The position numbers and the translations under genes were made by a program. A DNA stretch of 64,000 nt from Acholeplasma oculi. Lineage in GTDB: Bacteria > Bacillota_I > Bacilli_A > Acholeplasmatales > Acholeplasmataceae. Where the stretch lies: positions 62,001-126,000 of the forward strand of contig NZ_FUZK01000001.1 in the NCBI RefSeq assembly GCF_900166985.1. The letters are read 5' to 3'. Shown piece after piece: positions 55,626 through 64,000 of this stretch. Under the pieces are notes generated by a model, which was not told where the DNA came from, made no database searches, and saw only the letters and a list, made by a program, of their open reading frames with translations. The first letter of the stretch is position 1. Every line of letters starts with the position of its first letter.

Positions 55626-56618
55626 ATGATATTAGTTAAACACCATCATGAAGGAAACTTACTACCTTATTTTTACTTTGCTTTAGAAAAATATGTCTTA
55701 GAAAATCTATTAAAAGATAATGAAACGTATTTCTTTACTTGGAGAATCAAAGGTATTGTTTCAGGTAAAAACCAAGTTATTCAAAATGAAATAAACTTTC
55801 CATATGTAAAAGAACACAATATTAAGTTTTTTAGAAGACCAACAGGTGGTGGTTCTGTCTATGCTGATGAAAATAATTCAATGTTTTCAATCATAACAAA
55901 ACGTAGTAAAGAAAGTTTTTCATTTAAAACCTATTTAGGAAAAATCATTGAAGCATTTAAAAAATTAGGTGTGGAATTGGAATTTAGTGGTCGTAATGAC
56001 ATCTTATTAGAAGGTAAGAAAATTTCTGGTAATGCATTCTTACAAAATAAATATGGTATGTTAATGCATGGTACTTTAATGTATGATTTAGATGTTGAAA
56101 CAATGGTAAGAGCACTGAATCCGCCAGATGAAAAACTGATTTCAAAAGGTATTCAAAGTGTACGTTCCAGAGTGAATAATTTAAAACCATATTTAAACGG
56201 TATGACGCATGATGAAATGATTCAATATTTAGAAACTGAACTATGTGATCAAGTATATGAATTAAAACCTGATGAAATAAAAAAGATCATGGAAGATGCT
56301 AAATTTTATCAGACAGATGCATTTTTATATCGTATGCAGCCACTTTATACACAAGTTGTTAAAAATAGATTCCCATGGGGTGGTATCGAGTTCAAGCTAG
56401 ATATTCAAGAAGGTGTGATAGAATCTATGGATATTCAAGGTGACTTTTTTGAACTCAAAGAAGGACTAGACGATATTAAAAATCTCTTTCTCAAACAAGA
56501 ATGGTCCTATCAACAAATTCAAAAGATTTTTAATACAATAGATATTGGAACCTATATTCTAGGTTCAAATAATGAAGAATGTTTAAAAATGTTTGAAGAT
56601 GTGTTTTTAAACACTTAA
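55626..56618 (+). CDS. lplA: Lipoate-protein ligase A
   Basis: ATG 55626 follows CGGAGG; an earlier in-frame ATG overlaps the promoter region. The 330-residue enzyme attaches free lipoate to E2/H proteins through lipoyl-AMP. The core FFRRPTGGGSVYADENNSMFS is the lipoate-binding motif (RRxTGGGxV), with GRNDILLEGKKISGNAF containing the catalytic Lys, and a C-terminal accessory domain. It would serve the pyruvate dehydrogenase complex in an organism that scavenges lipoate. Confidence 0.92.
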   Translation: MILVKHHHEGNLLPYFYFALEKYVLENLLKDNETYFFTWRIKGIVSGKNQVIQNEINFPYVKEHNIKFFRRPTGGGSVYADENNSMFSIITKRSKESFSFKTYLGKIIEAFKKLGVELEFSGRNDILLEGKKISGNAFLQNKYGMLMHGTLMYDLDVETMVRALNPPDEKLISKGIQSVRSRVNNLKPYLNGMTHDEMIQYLETELCDQVYELKPDEIKKIMEDAKFYQTDAFLYRMQPLYTQVVKNRFPWGGIEFKLDIQEGVIESMDIQGDFFELKEGLDDIKNLFLKQEWSYQQIQKIFNTIDIGTYILGSNNEECLKMFEDVFLNT

Positions 56619-56683
56619 AATAGTATAATATATTGACTTATGATTCACTTTTTAATATAATTAATAAGATTGAGGTGAATGAT

Positions 56684-57118
56684 ATGAAAATAGACGTAAG
56701 AACATTAGAACCATTTTCTTCAATTCAATCAGAAATAGATTTAAGCCACTTAGTTGAAAAAGCTGCTGATTTAATTGCATTAGATCACGTATATATCAAA
56801 GGCACTTTAAAAAAAGAATATGACACAGTTAGACTTCATATGAATGTATCGCTTGATGTCGTACAAAAATGTGCAATTTCATTACTTCCTGTTACATATC
56901 CATTATCATTTGATTCAGAAATAATATTTTCTGAAAACATTGAAATTATGGATTATATCCTCGAAGAAGTCATTGACTTAGATGAAATCATTTTTGCAGA
57001 AATATTACTTGAAAAAGAGCCATTCGTATATCATGAAGATGCAGATAGAGATTTATTTGACGAAGAGGATGAAGGTCATTCTGCGTTTAAAGATTTAAAA
57101 AATATTTATAAGGTATAG
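56684..57118 (+). CDS. DUF177 (YceD) family protein
   Basis: ATG 56684 follows GAGGTGA; 144 residues. The block KGTLKKEYDTVRLHMNVSLDVVQKCAISLLPVTYP and the acidic tail (DADRDLFDEEDEGHSAFKDLKNI region) are those of DUF177 proteins, which are nearly always encoded just before rpmF, as here. They are linked to 23S rRNA processing or L32 incorporation. The usual CxxC-type cysteines are reduced to one Cys (VVQKCAIS). Confidence 0.85.
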   Translation: MKIDVRTLEPFSSIQSEIDLSHLVEKAADLIALDHVYIKGTLKKEYDTVRLHMNVSLDVVQKCAISLLPVTYPLSFDSEIIFSENIEIMDYILEEVIDLDEIIFAEILLEKEPFVYHEDADRDLFDEEDEGHSAFKDLKNIYKV

Positions 57119-57131
57119 GAGGTGAATATGC

Positions 57132-57323
57132 ATGGGTGCAATATTCAGAAGACACAGTAAAGGTTCAAAAGGTCGTCGTCGTTCACATTACAAGTTAAAG
57201 ACTCCAACAATCGTTGTAGATCCTCAAACAGGTGAATTTACATTACCTCATAGAGTAACTCCAAATAGCGGTTACTACAAAGGACAACTCGTTTTAGAAA
57301 AGAAAAACAAGGAAACTAAGTAA
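57132..57323 (+). CDS. rpmF: 50S ribosomal protein L32, zinc-free form
   Basis: This 63-residue protein keeps the L32 frame ([18 protein letters not shown], then [15 protein letters not shown]), but the zinc-binding CPxCG pairs are DPQTG and TPNSG, so it has no cysteines. ATG 57132 is preferred over ATG 57128 because AGGAGGTG is only 3 bases from the latter and the latter is out of frame. It sits 13 bases after the DUF177 gene, the standard pairing. Confidence 0.92.
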   Translation: MGAIFRRHSKGSKGRRRSHYKLKTPTIVVDPQTGEFTLPHRVTPNSGYYKGQLVLEKKNKETK

Positions 57324-57338
57324 CCTTTATGAAAGAAG

Positions 57339-57358
57339 AGCACGAAAGTGCTTTTTTC
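57339..57358 (+). terminator. Terminator after rpmF
   Basis: AGCAC, GAAA tetraloop, GTGCT, then TTTTTC. Confidence 0.75.
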
Positions 57359-57386
57359 TTTGATATAATATAATAAGAGGTAAATT

Positions 57387-58283
57387 ATGAAACATATTAG
57401 TGTATTACTAGATGAGTGTATTGAAGCATTAAATATTAAACCCGATGGCATTTATGTGGATGCGACTTTAGGTGGTGCGGGTCACTCACTTGAAATCTTA
57501 AAAAAACTGAATAATGGTCATCTATATGGATTTGATCAAGATGTTTTTGCACTCGGAAAAGCGCAAGAACGACTAAGTGCATTTTCAAACAAAACATTGA
57601 TTCACTCTAACTTTGAACATTTAAAAGAAAAATTAATGGAACACGGCATCTTGAAAGTCGATGGTATATTATTTGACTTAGGTTTATCATCATTTCAAAT
57701 CGATGATGAAACGAGAGGTTTTTCATATTTGAAAAACTATGATTTAGATATGCGTATGAATAAAGACCAAACCTTGGATGCAAAAACGATTGTTAATACA
57801 TATTCTAGAGAAGAATTAGCAGACATTTTTAGAAAGTATGGAGATGAACAAAATGCTTGGCCAATTGCAGGTGAAATTGTACAAAGAAGACCTATAGAAA
57901 AAACTTTAGAGTTAGTAGAAATTACCGATAAAGTCAATAAATTTGTCAAAGGACACTCAGCAAAGCGTGTTTTTCAAGCGCTTCGTATTGAAGTGAATAA
58001 AGAGTTGGATGTTCTTGAAAAAGCCCTAGAACAAGCCTTAAATCTGCTTAATCCAGGTGGTAGACTTGTTATCATTACATTCCAATCACTTGAAGACAGA
58101 ATTGTAAAACACTTTTATAAAGAACACAGTGAAATACATATGCCAAAACATGTGGATATTCGATCACTTCCAAAACCGCCTTTAAAATTGATTACGAGAA
58201 AACCCATTCTCCCATCTAAAGAAGAACTGGAATACAATAAAAGAAGTCACTCTGCACAACTCAGAGTTGCTGAGAAAAACTAA
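57387..58283 (+). CDS. rsmH: 16S rRNA (cytosine1402-N4)-methyltransferase RsmH
   Basis: The 298-residue SAM enzyme has HISVLLDECIEAL, DATLGGAGHSLEIL (SAM loop), YGFDQD, DGILFDLGLSSFQID, the SYLKNYDLDMRM region and HSAKRVFQALRIEVNKEL. It methylates C1402 in the 16S P site. In walled bacteria it (mraW) starts the division/cell-wall cluster; here it stands alone between two terminators, consistent with a wall-less organism. Confidence 0.95.
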   Translation: MKHISVLLDECIEALNIKPDGIYVDATLGGAGHSLEILKKLNNGHLYGFDQDVFALGKAQERLSAFSNKTLIHSNFEHLKEKLMEHGILKVDGILFDLGLSSFQIDDETRGFSYLKNYDLDMRMNKDQTLDAKTIVNTYSREELADIFRKYGDEQNAWPIAGEIVQRRPIEKTLELVEITDKVNKFVKGHSAKRVFQALRIEVNKELDVLEKALEQALNLLNPGGRLVIITFQSLEDRIVKHFYKEHSEIHMPKHVDIRSLPKPPLKLITRKPILPSKEELEYNKRSHSAQLRVAEKN

Positions 58284-58286
58284 AAA

Positions 58287-58324
58287 AATGACCAGCCTAA
58301 GTTTAATATCTTAGACTGGTCATT
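58287..58324. terminator. Bidirectional terminator between rsmH and the Fur-like gene
   Basis: AATGACCAG-C-CTAAG and CTTAG-A-CTGGTCATT form a 14-pair stem with one mismatch around an 8-nt loop, with A- and T-rich flanks. Confidence 0.87.
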
Positions 58325-58328
58325 CTAT

Positions 58329-58754
58329 TTATGGATTCTTTTTATCTTTAACTGCAGAGACTAATATGCGTATATAATCGATATGATAGTGTTTAAATAC
58401 CGGATGTGATTTGATTGCATCATATATTTCTGGATAATCGATTTCTTTAATAATTGTTTCACCAGATTCAGGGTCTTTAATGGCCATATGAAGGTGTGAA
58501 TCATGGTCATGATAAGGATTATCTTTTCCTAAATCATAATACTTTATTCCATCTAAATTAATTTCAATGATGAGGTTATTCTTTAAGAAGAAATCAAGAT
58601 TGTTATATAAAGTAGATATATTTGTAAAACCTTTTTTTGAAAGTTCTTGATGTAATTCCTTAAATGTTAAATGACGATTTTTTAGAACTTCTAATAAAGC
58701 TTTTCTAGCTTTTGTAAAACGATTATTATCTTTAATAAATTTATCAGTCTTCAT
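58329..58754 (-). CDS. Fur/PerR-family metalloregulator, cysteine-free
   Basis: ATG 58754-58752 is chosen; AAGGAGG lies just upstream. The 141-residue protein has the Fur winged helix (NNRFTKARKALLEVLKNRHLTFKELHQEL as pattern, about residues 9-37), NISTLYNNLDFFLKNNLI and a histidine-rich DNPYHDHDSHLHM regulatory site. It lacks every cysteine, including the structural CxxC zinc sites. Fe, Mn or Zn sensing cannot be decided. It overlaps the plsC-like gene by 11 bases, so the two are co-expressed. Confidence 0.88.
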   Translation of the reverse strand: MKTDKFIKDNNRFTKARKALLEVLKNRHLTFKELHQELSKKGFTNISTLYNNLDFFLKNNLIIEINLDGIKYYDLGKDNPYHDHDSHLHMAIKDPESGETIIKEIDYPEIYDAIKSHPVFKHYHIDYIRILVSAVKDKKNP

Positions 58755-59511
58755 GGATTTCCTCCTTATAGTCTGAGTGTTCGTTAAAATAATCACTCAT
58801 AATTTTGTGTACTTTATCCTTAGTTAATACTAAAGATTCGTGTTTAGTTGTACCTTCAACAACGGTTACTGGTTCTAAAACATGTAGCTGAATTCTAGGT
58901 TTTTTACTGTATAACTTTTGAATTGCATTCGGTTTTTTATAAACATATACGAAAGGAAGTATTTTAGCATCTGCATCAACTGCAAATCTAAATGCACCAC
59001 TTAAAAATTTTCTTATACCGATGTGATAGGGTTTGATGGATGCCTCTGGCATGACCAATACAGGTGTTTTTTTAGATAATTCTGTACGAAGTTCATTAAG
59101 GAAGTGAACCATCAACTCTTTGGTTTCAGGAATAGGTATTCCACCTGCTGCACGTAACACTTTTCCAGCAATAGGTAATCCTAAATTGGATTGTAACATG
59201 GTTACATATATTTTTCTAGGGAATATAAGTGTTCCAATCCAAACAGCATCTAAGATATGCATATGGTTAGATACTAGAATAAATCTGTCTTTATTTAAAT
59301 ATTTTAGGTTTTTCTTACCCTTTACCCTTAAACCTCTAAATATAATTCCGAATATATAATATAATATTACTTTAATCACTAGAATCGTAATAAATGATAA
59401 AGCTTTGAAAAATGGATTTTGGATAAAAAACCTGTAATTTTTATCTAATTTTACAGGTTTAGCTTTAATAACTTTATAATCATGATCGACTTTTTTGTTA
59501 TCTTTTGACAT
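58744..59511 (-). CDS. plsC: 1-acyl-sn-glycerol-3-phosphate acyltransferase family (PlsC-like)
   Basis: The 255-residue protein has an N-terminal membrane segment (SFITILVIKVILYYIFGIIF) and the acyltransferase motifs: HX4D in SNHMHILDAVW, and PEAS in VLVMPEASIKPYHIG where PEGT is usual. It would add the second acyl chain to make phosphatidic acid, downstream of plsY. It overlaps the Fur-like gene, an unusual partner. The PEAS variant leaves some doubt on substrate. Confidence 0.87.
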   Translation of the reverse strand: MSKDNKKVDHDYKVIKAKPVKLDKNYRFFIQNPFFKALSFITILVIKVILYYIFGIIFRGLRVKGKKNLKYLNKDRFILVSNHMHILDAVWIGTLIFPRKIYVTMLQSNLGLPIAGKVLRAAGGIPIPETKELMVHFLNELRTELSKKTPVLVMPEASIKPYHIGIRKFLSGAFRFAVDADAKILPFVYVYKKPNAIQKLYSKKPRIQLHVLEPVTVVEGTTKHESLVLTKDKVHKIMSDYFNEHSDYKEEIHED

Positions 59512-59666
59512 TTTTATATCCTTAATCTTCTATTTATAAAAATTATACCACTATTTATACAAAAAATCACACAATAATAAATATATATTTATTGTATAGA
59601 TTGAAATAAAAAGACAATAGGGTCATGCGTGATATAATATTTATGAGTCTTAAAGGAGAAATAAAG

Positions 59667-60230
59667 ATGACTATTGTATATGGAGGAAGCTTTAATCCAC
59701 CAACTAAAGCCCATGAAGAAATTATTCAATTACTTGATCATCAATTCCATCCAGAAAACATATTATTAATTCCTGTTGGGGATTATTATAGTTGGAAAAA
59801 TACATTAATACCCTATGTCTATCGTAAAGAGATGTTAAAAAGAATTATTTACTCATCTCATGTAAAAATTATGGATATTGAAAATACGAATGATTTTAAG
59901 GGGACTTATCAAACCTTAAGGGATTTAAGTCATACATACAATGATTTATATTTTGTCATTGGAACAGATCATGTTGAAACCATGCATCTTTGGAAAGACT
60001 ATGAAAAGTTATTAAAAGAGTTTTCATTTATCGTTATTAAAAGAAAAGATTTTCATCCCAACTTAGAAATTTTCATGAAATATCAAACAAAAGTTCAACT
60101 CATAGATTTCGATAGTTCAATCAGTAGTTCTAAAATAAGAGCAAATATTCATTTACATCAAAATGATTTAAATGCATCCGTATACAAATATATACTAGAA
60201 AATAAGTTATATCAAGAGGTATCCAAATGA
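59667..60230 (+). CDS. nadD: Nicotinate-nucleotide adenylyltransferase NadD
   Basis: ATG 59667 follows AAAGGAG and gives MTIVYGGSFNPPTKAHEEI; 187 residues. The nucleotidyltransferase motif is GGSFNPPTKAH, with FVIGTDHVETMHLWKDYEKLL and the late SSSKIR. It converts NaMN to deamido-NAD. It overlaps nadE by 4 bases, completing a NAD pair. A TATAAT lies at about 59633. Confidence 0.94.
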   Translation: MTIVYGGSFNPPTKAHEEIIQLLDHQFHPENILLIPVGDYYSWKNTLIPYVYRKEMLKRIIYSSHVKIMDIENTNDFKGTYQTLRDLSHTYNDLYFVIGTDHVETMHLWKDYEKLLKEFSFIVIKRKDFHPNLEIFMKYQTKVQLIDFDSSISSSKIRANIHLHQNDLNASVYKYILENKLYQEVSK

Positions 60231-62077
60231 CAAAGAATGGTTATATTAAAGCAAGTCTAGTTAGCCCTAGAATATCCATCGGTAATCCACTTAAAAATGT
60301 GGATACTATTTTAAACATACTTAATCATTCTCAATCAGCAATTACTTTGTTTCCTGAATTATCCATTACAGGTTATACTTCTGGTGATCTCTTTTTCCAA
60401 GAAGAATATTTAAACCAAGCATTAGAAGCATTAAATAAAATCATCGATGGAACCACTTATAAAGGTGTTTTCATATTAGGTATGCCACTAAAGGTTCAAG
60501 ATGTTTTATTTAATTGTGCTGTAGTTATTGAGGGTAAAACAATTAAAGGTGTAATTCCTAAGTATTTCTTACCTAACTCCAAAGAGTTTTATGAGAAGAG
60601 ATGGTTCCAATCTGGTTTCCAAGCTCATTTTAATAAAGTGAAACTACTAAATCAGGAAGTTCCTTTCGGAAAAATGATTTTTAAAGATGAAAAAAATGAT
60701 ATCACATTTGGAGTTGAAATTTGTCAGGATATGTGGGCTATTCAAACTCCTGGAGATGAATTATCACTCGCTGGTGCACATATGATATTTAATTTATCTG
60801 CATCAACTGAAAGTGTATTTAAACCTGAAACTAGAAAATATGCAGTTCTTGATCAATCAAGAAAACATGTCGGTGCTTATCTTTATACTTCAAGTGGGTC
60901 AACAGAATCCACTGCAGATTTAATTTTCTCATCACATAAATTGGTTGCATCGCTTGGTGAATTAATTGATGAATCTACATTAATTCATGATCAAGATATA
61001 TTAACAGCAGATATTAATATTGAAGCAATCCGTTATCAAAGAAGAATTGATTCAACATTTAGAGATGAACAAATCTATCAGCACCAATCTATACCTAAAA
61101 TCAGTATTCATTTTGATGTCCCTGACACGTACCGTTTTGAGAAACCTTTAAATCCATATCCATTCTTACCAGAATCTCATGATATGCAATCGTTAAAACT
61201 TGCTAATGAGATACAGGTAAGAGGACTTATTAAAAAGTTAGAACATATGCCTAAAAGTAAAATAGTCATTGGTATTTCCGGTGGACTAGATAGTGCACTT
61301 GCATTATTAGTTGCTCATCAGGCAATGAAACGTTTAAATAGAGATTTAAAAGATATTATTGCAGTTACATTACCCTCTAAAGTTACCAAGAATGATACCT
61401 TATCAGATGCACTGAACTTAATGCATAAACTTGATGTTACAGCACTTGAAATTCCTATTTATGAACAAGTAAAGCTACATTTACAAAGCATTAATCATCA
61501 AGGTGATTTAGATATCACCTATGAAAACGCTCAAGCTAGAATTCGCACATTAATTCTAATGGATTTAGCAAATCAACATCATGGATTTGTTCTAGGTACA
61601 GGAGATATGAGTGAAATAGCTTTAGGATGGATGACATTTAATGGTGATCAAATGAGTATGTATGGAGTGAACTCAGGTGTTACAAAAACGTGGGTTCAAA
61701 CTCTTATAAAATATCATTTGAATCATGATTATAAAGCTTTAAAAGATACTTTAGAGCGTATTGTTGAAAGACCTATTTCCCCTGAATTAAAAGATGATCA
61801 AAAAACAGAAGATGTTGTTGGACGTTATGATATTAATGACTTTATTTTGTATCATCATTTAGTTTCAGGTGCTAATGAAGCTAAATGTGGTTGGCTTGTA
61901 CAAGAAGCATTTAATTTAACAGAAGCAGCTGCACTTATTTATGCTAACCGTTTTTTTGATCGCTTTTATAATCAACAGTTTAAGAGACAACCAATGCCTG
62001 AAGGGCCTAAAGTATTAAAGGTATCTTTATCTCCTAGAGGAGAATTAAGATTACCATCTGAAATTAAAAGAAAGTAG
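60227..62077 (+). CDS. nadE: Glutamine-dependent NAD+ synthetase
   Basis: The 616-residue protein has an N-terminal nitrilase-type glutaminase (Glu in FPELSITGYTSGDLF, Lys in PKYFLPNS, Cys in GVEICQDMWAIQTP) and a C-terminal synthetase with the PP-loop GISGGLDSALAL, GTGDMSEIALGWMTFNGD and YGVNSGVTKT. It amidates deamido-NAD to NAD+ using glutamine. Start overlaps nadD (ATGA) and the stop shares a base with mnmA, a tight operon. Confidence 0.95.
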   Translation: MTKNGYIKASLVSPRISIGNPLKNVDTILNILNHSQSAITLFPELSITGYTSGDLFFQEEYLNQALEALNKIIDGTTYKGVFILGMPLKVQDVLFNCAVVIEGKTIKGVIPKYFLPNSKEFYEKRWFQSGFQAHFNKVKLLNQEVPFGKMIFKDEKNDITFGVEICQDMWAIQTPGDELSLAGAHMIFNLSASTESVFKPETRKYAVLDQSRKHVGAYLYTSSGSTESTADLIFSSHKLVASLGELIDESTLIHDQDILTADINIEAIRYQRRIDSTFRDEQIYQHQSIPKISIHFDVPDTYRFEKPLNPYPFLPESHDMQSLKLANEIQVRGLIKKLEHMPKSKIVIGISGGLDSALALLVAHQAMKRLNRDLKDIIAVTLPSKVTKNDTLSDALNLMHKLDVTALEIPIYEQVKLHLQSINHQGDLDITYENAQARIRTLILMDLANQHHGFVLGTGDMSEIALGWMTFNGDQMSMYGVNSGVTKTWVQTLIKYHLNHDYKALKDTLERIVERPISPELKDDQKTEDVVGRYDINDFILYHHLVSGANEAKCGWLVQEAFNLTEAAALIYANRFFDRFYNQQFKRQPMPEGPKVLKVSLSPRGELRLPSEIKRK

Positions 62078-63216
62078 TGAATGATTTGAAAAAGAAAGTT
62101 TTAATAGGCTTATCAGGTGGTGTAGATTCATCTGTAGCAGCTTTATTATTGTTACGACAAGGATATGATGTTGAAGCTGTTTTCATGAGAAACTGGGATA
62201 GTGCTACAAATATGGATTTTAAAGGTAATCCGACACTTTATGATGAAACATGTGAACAAGAAAAAGACTATCAAGATGCATTATTAGTTGCTAATAAATT
62301 AGGTATAAAATTGCATAGGGTAGATTTTATTCACGAGTATTGGGACCGTGTATTTTCGTATTTTATTGATGAATATAATAAAAATAGAACACCAAATCCA
62401 GACGTACTTTGTAATAATGAGATTAAATTTAAAGCATTTGTAGACTATAGTGAAAAATTTAATCCTGATTATATTGCAATGGGTCATTATGCAAGAATTG
62501 ATCATAGCGGGGATAGTCCAAGACTTCTTAGAGCATTTGATCAAAATAAAGATCAAACATATTTCTTATCACAGTTAAAAACCGAACAACTTAAAAAAGT
62601 ATTATTTCCAATTGGTGATTTACCAAAAAGCGAAGTCAGAAGACTTGCAAAAGAAGCAGGTTTAATTACTGCTGAAAAGAAAGATTCAACAGGTATCTGT
62701 TTTATTGGAGAAAGACATTTCAATGAATTCTTATCTAATTATCTACCAGCAAAAGAAGGCGATATGCGTCGTTTAGATGGTACATTTTTAAAGAAACATT
62801 ATGGACTAATGAATTACACAATTGGACAACGTAAAGGTTTAGGTATTGGTGGTTCTCTTCAAACGACAGATGCATGGTTTGTTGTAGGTAAGGATTTAAA
62901 AACCAACACATTACTTGTTGAACCAGGTTTTGAGCACCCATATTTATATTCAGACAGTGCAATTATCACTGAAGTAAAGTGGCGTGGTAAGGAAAAATTA
63001 AATCGTAAGTACACTGCCAAGTTTAGATATCGCCAAGAAGATCAAGATATTGAATTAGAATGGTTGGGAGAAGATACATTTAAAGTGTCTTATCCTCAAA
63101 CAATACGTGCTGTTACACCAGGACAAGTTTGTGCAATTTATGATGGTGAAGAATGTATAGGATCTGGCTTTATCAATGAAGTATTTTATGAAGGGGTAAA
63201 AAGACTTTATAGCTAA
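62077..63216 (+). CDS. mnmA: tRNA-specific 2-thiouridylase MnmA
   Basis: The 379-residue enzyme puts sulfur on U34 of Lys, Glu and Gln tRNAs. Motifs: PP-loop GLSGGVDSSVAALLL, the first catalytic Cys in NPDVLCNNEIKF, MGHYARI, the second Cys in STGICFIGERHF, and NYTIGQRKGLGIGG. The start is GTG 62077, overlapping the nadE stop, with TTG 62086 as an alternative. It shares a base with the recD2 start. Confidence 0.94.
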   Translation: MNDLKKKVLIGLSGGVDSSVAALLLLRQGYDVEAVFMRNWDSATNMDFKGNPTLYDETCEQEKDYQDALLVANKLGIKLHRVDFIHEYWDRVFSYFIDEYNKNRTPNPDVLCNNEIKFKAFVDYSEKFNPDYIAMGHYARIDHSGDSPRLLRAFDQNKDQTYFLSQLKTEQLKKVLFPIGDLPKSEVRRLAKEAGLITAEKKDSTGICFIGERHFNEFLSNYLPAKEGDMRRLDGTFLKKHYGLMNYTIGQRKGLGIGGSLQTTDAWFVVGKDLKTNTLLVEPGFEHPYLYSDSAIITEVKWRGKEKLNRKYTAKFRYRQEDQDIELEWLGEDTFKVSYPQTIRAVTPGQVCAIYDGEECIGSGFINEVFYEGVKRLYS

Positions 63217-64000
63217 TGGAAAATACGATTAAAGGTTTCGTTAAAAATTATGTATATAGAAATGAAGATAATGGTTATACGATAGCCAGACTCACAACCA
63301 ACAATGGTAAAGTAGTTACTATTGTTGGTTATTTTCCATTATTAAGTGAAGAAATGGAATATGAATTCAAAGGTGAAATGATTGAACATCCTAAATATGG
63401 AGAGCAATTAAAAGTCATCAGTTATGAACGTCTTGATGATATGTCAGAAAATGGATTGGTTAGATACTTATCAAGTGATAATTTTACAGGTATTGGGCCT
63501 AAAACTGCTCAAAAGATCGTTGATTTACTTGGTATGGACGCTATCTCGAAGATATTGGAAGATGAACTTTCACTCGCTCCAATTCTAAATCCTATAAAAA
63601 GAGTTCGTTTAAAAAAAGAATTAATTCATCATCAATTAGAACATATGATATTTATTAAACTAATGGATTATGGTCTAACATCCAAAGTAGCAACAAAACT
63701 TTATAAAACCTATCAACATCAAACTCTAGAAAAATTAGAAGAAGATCCATATCGCTTAATGTATGAAATCGATGGATTTGGATTTATTAAATCCAGAGAT
63801 ATTGCTGAAAAGATGGGTGTTGCAAAAGAAGATATTCGTTCATTAAAGGCAGCAATTGTTTACACTCTTGAAACTACAGCATTTGGTGAAGGTGATCTAT
63901 ATTTAAATATAAATGAGCTTGGACAACGTGTTAAAAAGATTTTGGATATCGATGTGGATTATCAAGAAGCAATTGATATATTACTCAAAGAAGGTAAAAT
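63216..64000 (+). CDS. recD2: RecD2-type helicase, N-terminal part (cut by window edge)
   Basis: An open frame from ATG 63216 runs off the end of the window (261 codons seen). The N-terminus (MENTIKGFVKNYVYRNEDNGY, then IVGYFPLLSEEMEYEF and HPKYGEQLKV) and helix-hairpin-helix (FTGIGPKTAQKIVDLLG, about residues 89-105) match RecD2 helicases, which lack RecB/RecC partners. The ATPase motifs lie outside. Its start overlaps the mnmA stop by one base (TAATG). Confidence 0.9.
   Translation, partial: MENTIKGFVKNYVYRNEDNGYTIARLTTNNGKVVTIVGYFPLLSEEMEYEFKGEMIEHPKYGEQLKVISYERLDDMSENGLVRYLSSDNFTGIGPKTAQKIVDLLGMDAISKILEDELSLAPILNPIKRVRLKKELIHHQLEHMIFIKLMDYGLTSKVATKLYKTYQHQTLEKLEEDPYRLMYEIDGFGFIKSRDIAEKMGVAKEDIRSLKAAIVYTLETTAFGEGDLYLNINELGQRVKKILDIDVDYQEAIDILLKEGK

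Overview
The window looks like an Acholeplasma-type Mollicute chromosome. The DNA is AT-rich and densely packed, with short gaps and many start/stop overlaps. TGA is used as a genuine stop (for example at 11416-11418, 22339-22341, 24529-24531 and 31492-31494), so the code is the standard one and not the Mycoplasma/Spiroplasma code. Most genes are on the + strand. No rRNA, tRNA, CRISPR array, IS element or prophage was recognised.

Region 1 (1-12.3 kb) is the most distinctive part. A divergent TetR-family regulator (cut by the left edge) precedes a complete branched-chain-type ABC importer (two permeases, two ATPases, one lipoprotein binding protein). A six-gene cluster follows: thiolase, short-chain dehydrogenase, KAS III-like enzyme, CoA-transferase and two alpha/beta hydrolases. 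All three promoters carry the same inverted repeat, TGAATA-N2-TATTCA or a one-base variant, and a match to the catabolite-responsive element (cre). I read this as one glucose-repressed, inducer-controlled system for importing and breaking down a small acyl or hydroxyacyl compound to acetyl-CoA. The first ATPase has an unusual coiled-coil extension of about 250 residues.

Region 2 (12.3-27 kb) has two paralogous RNA m5U methyltransferases flanking a DEAD-box helicase; the second has lost most of its iron-sulfur ligands. Then come a 1232-residue SF1 helicase with a degenerate nuclease tail, several small membrane or unknown proteins, an SRAP protein, a luciferase-like oxidoreductase and an NAD(P)-binding protein.

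Region 3 (27-37.2 kb) is an alpha-glucan module: phosphorylase, branching enzyme, LacI-type regulator, pullulanase and ROK sugar kinase, followed by a GT4 glycosyltransferase (possibly glycolipid synthesis) and an aldo/keto reductase.

Region 4 (37.2-48.7 kb) holds trigger factor, Lon (preceded by a degenerate CIRCE), EngB, DegV, a second NAD(P)-binding protein, then a valine T-box controlling a GNAT-valS-folC operon and a lysophospholipase-like hydrolase.

Region 5 (48.7-64 kb) has a PadR/HAAS membrane pair, plsY, the CIRCE-controlled hrcA-grpE-dnaK-dnaJ heat-shock genes, lplA, a DUF177-rpmF pair, rsmH, a Fur-family/PlsC pair on the minus strand, nadD-nadE-mnmA, and recD2 cut by the right edge. 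A recurring feature is loss of metal-binding cysteines, in L32, the ROK kinase, the Fur-like protein and the second m5U methyltransferase, while DnaJ keeps its zinc fingers.
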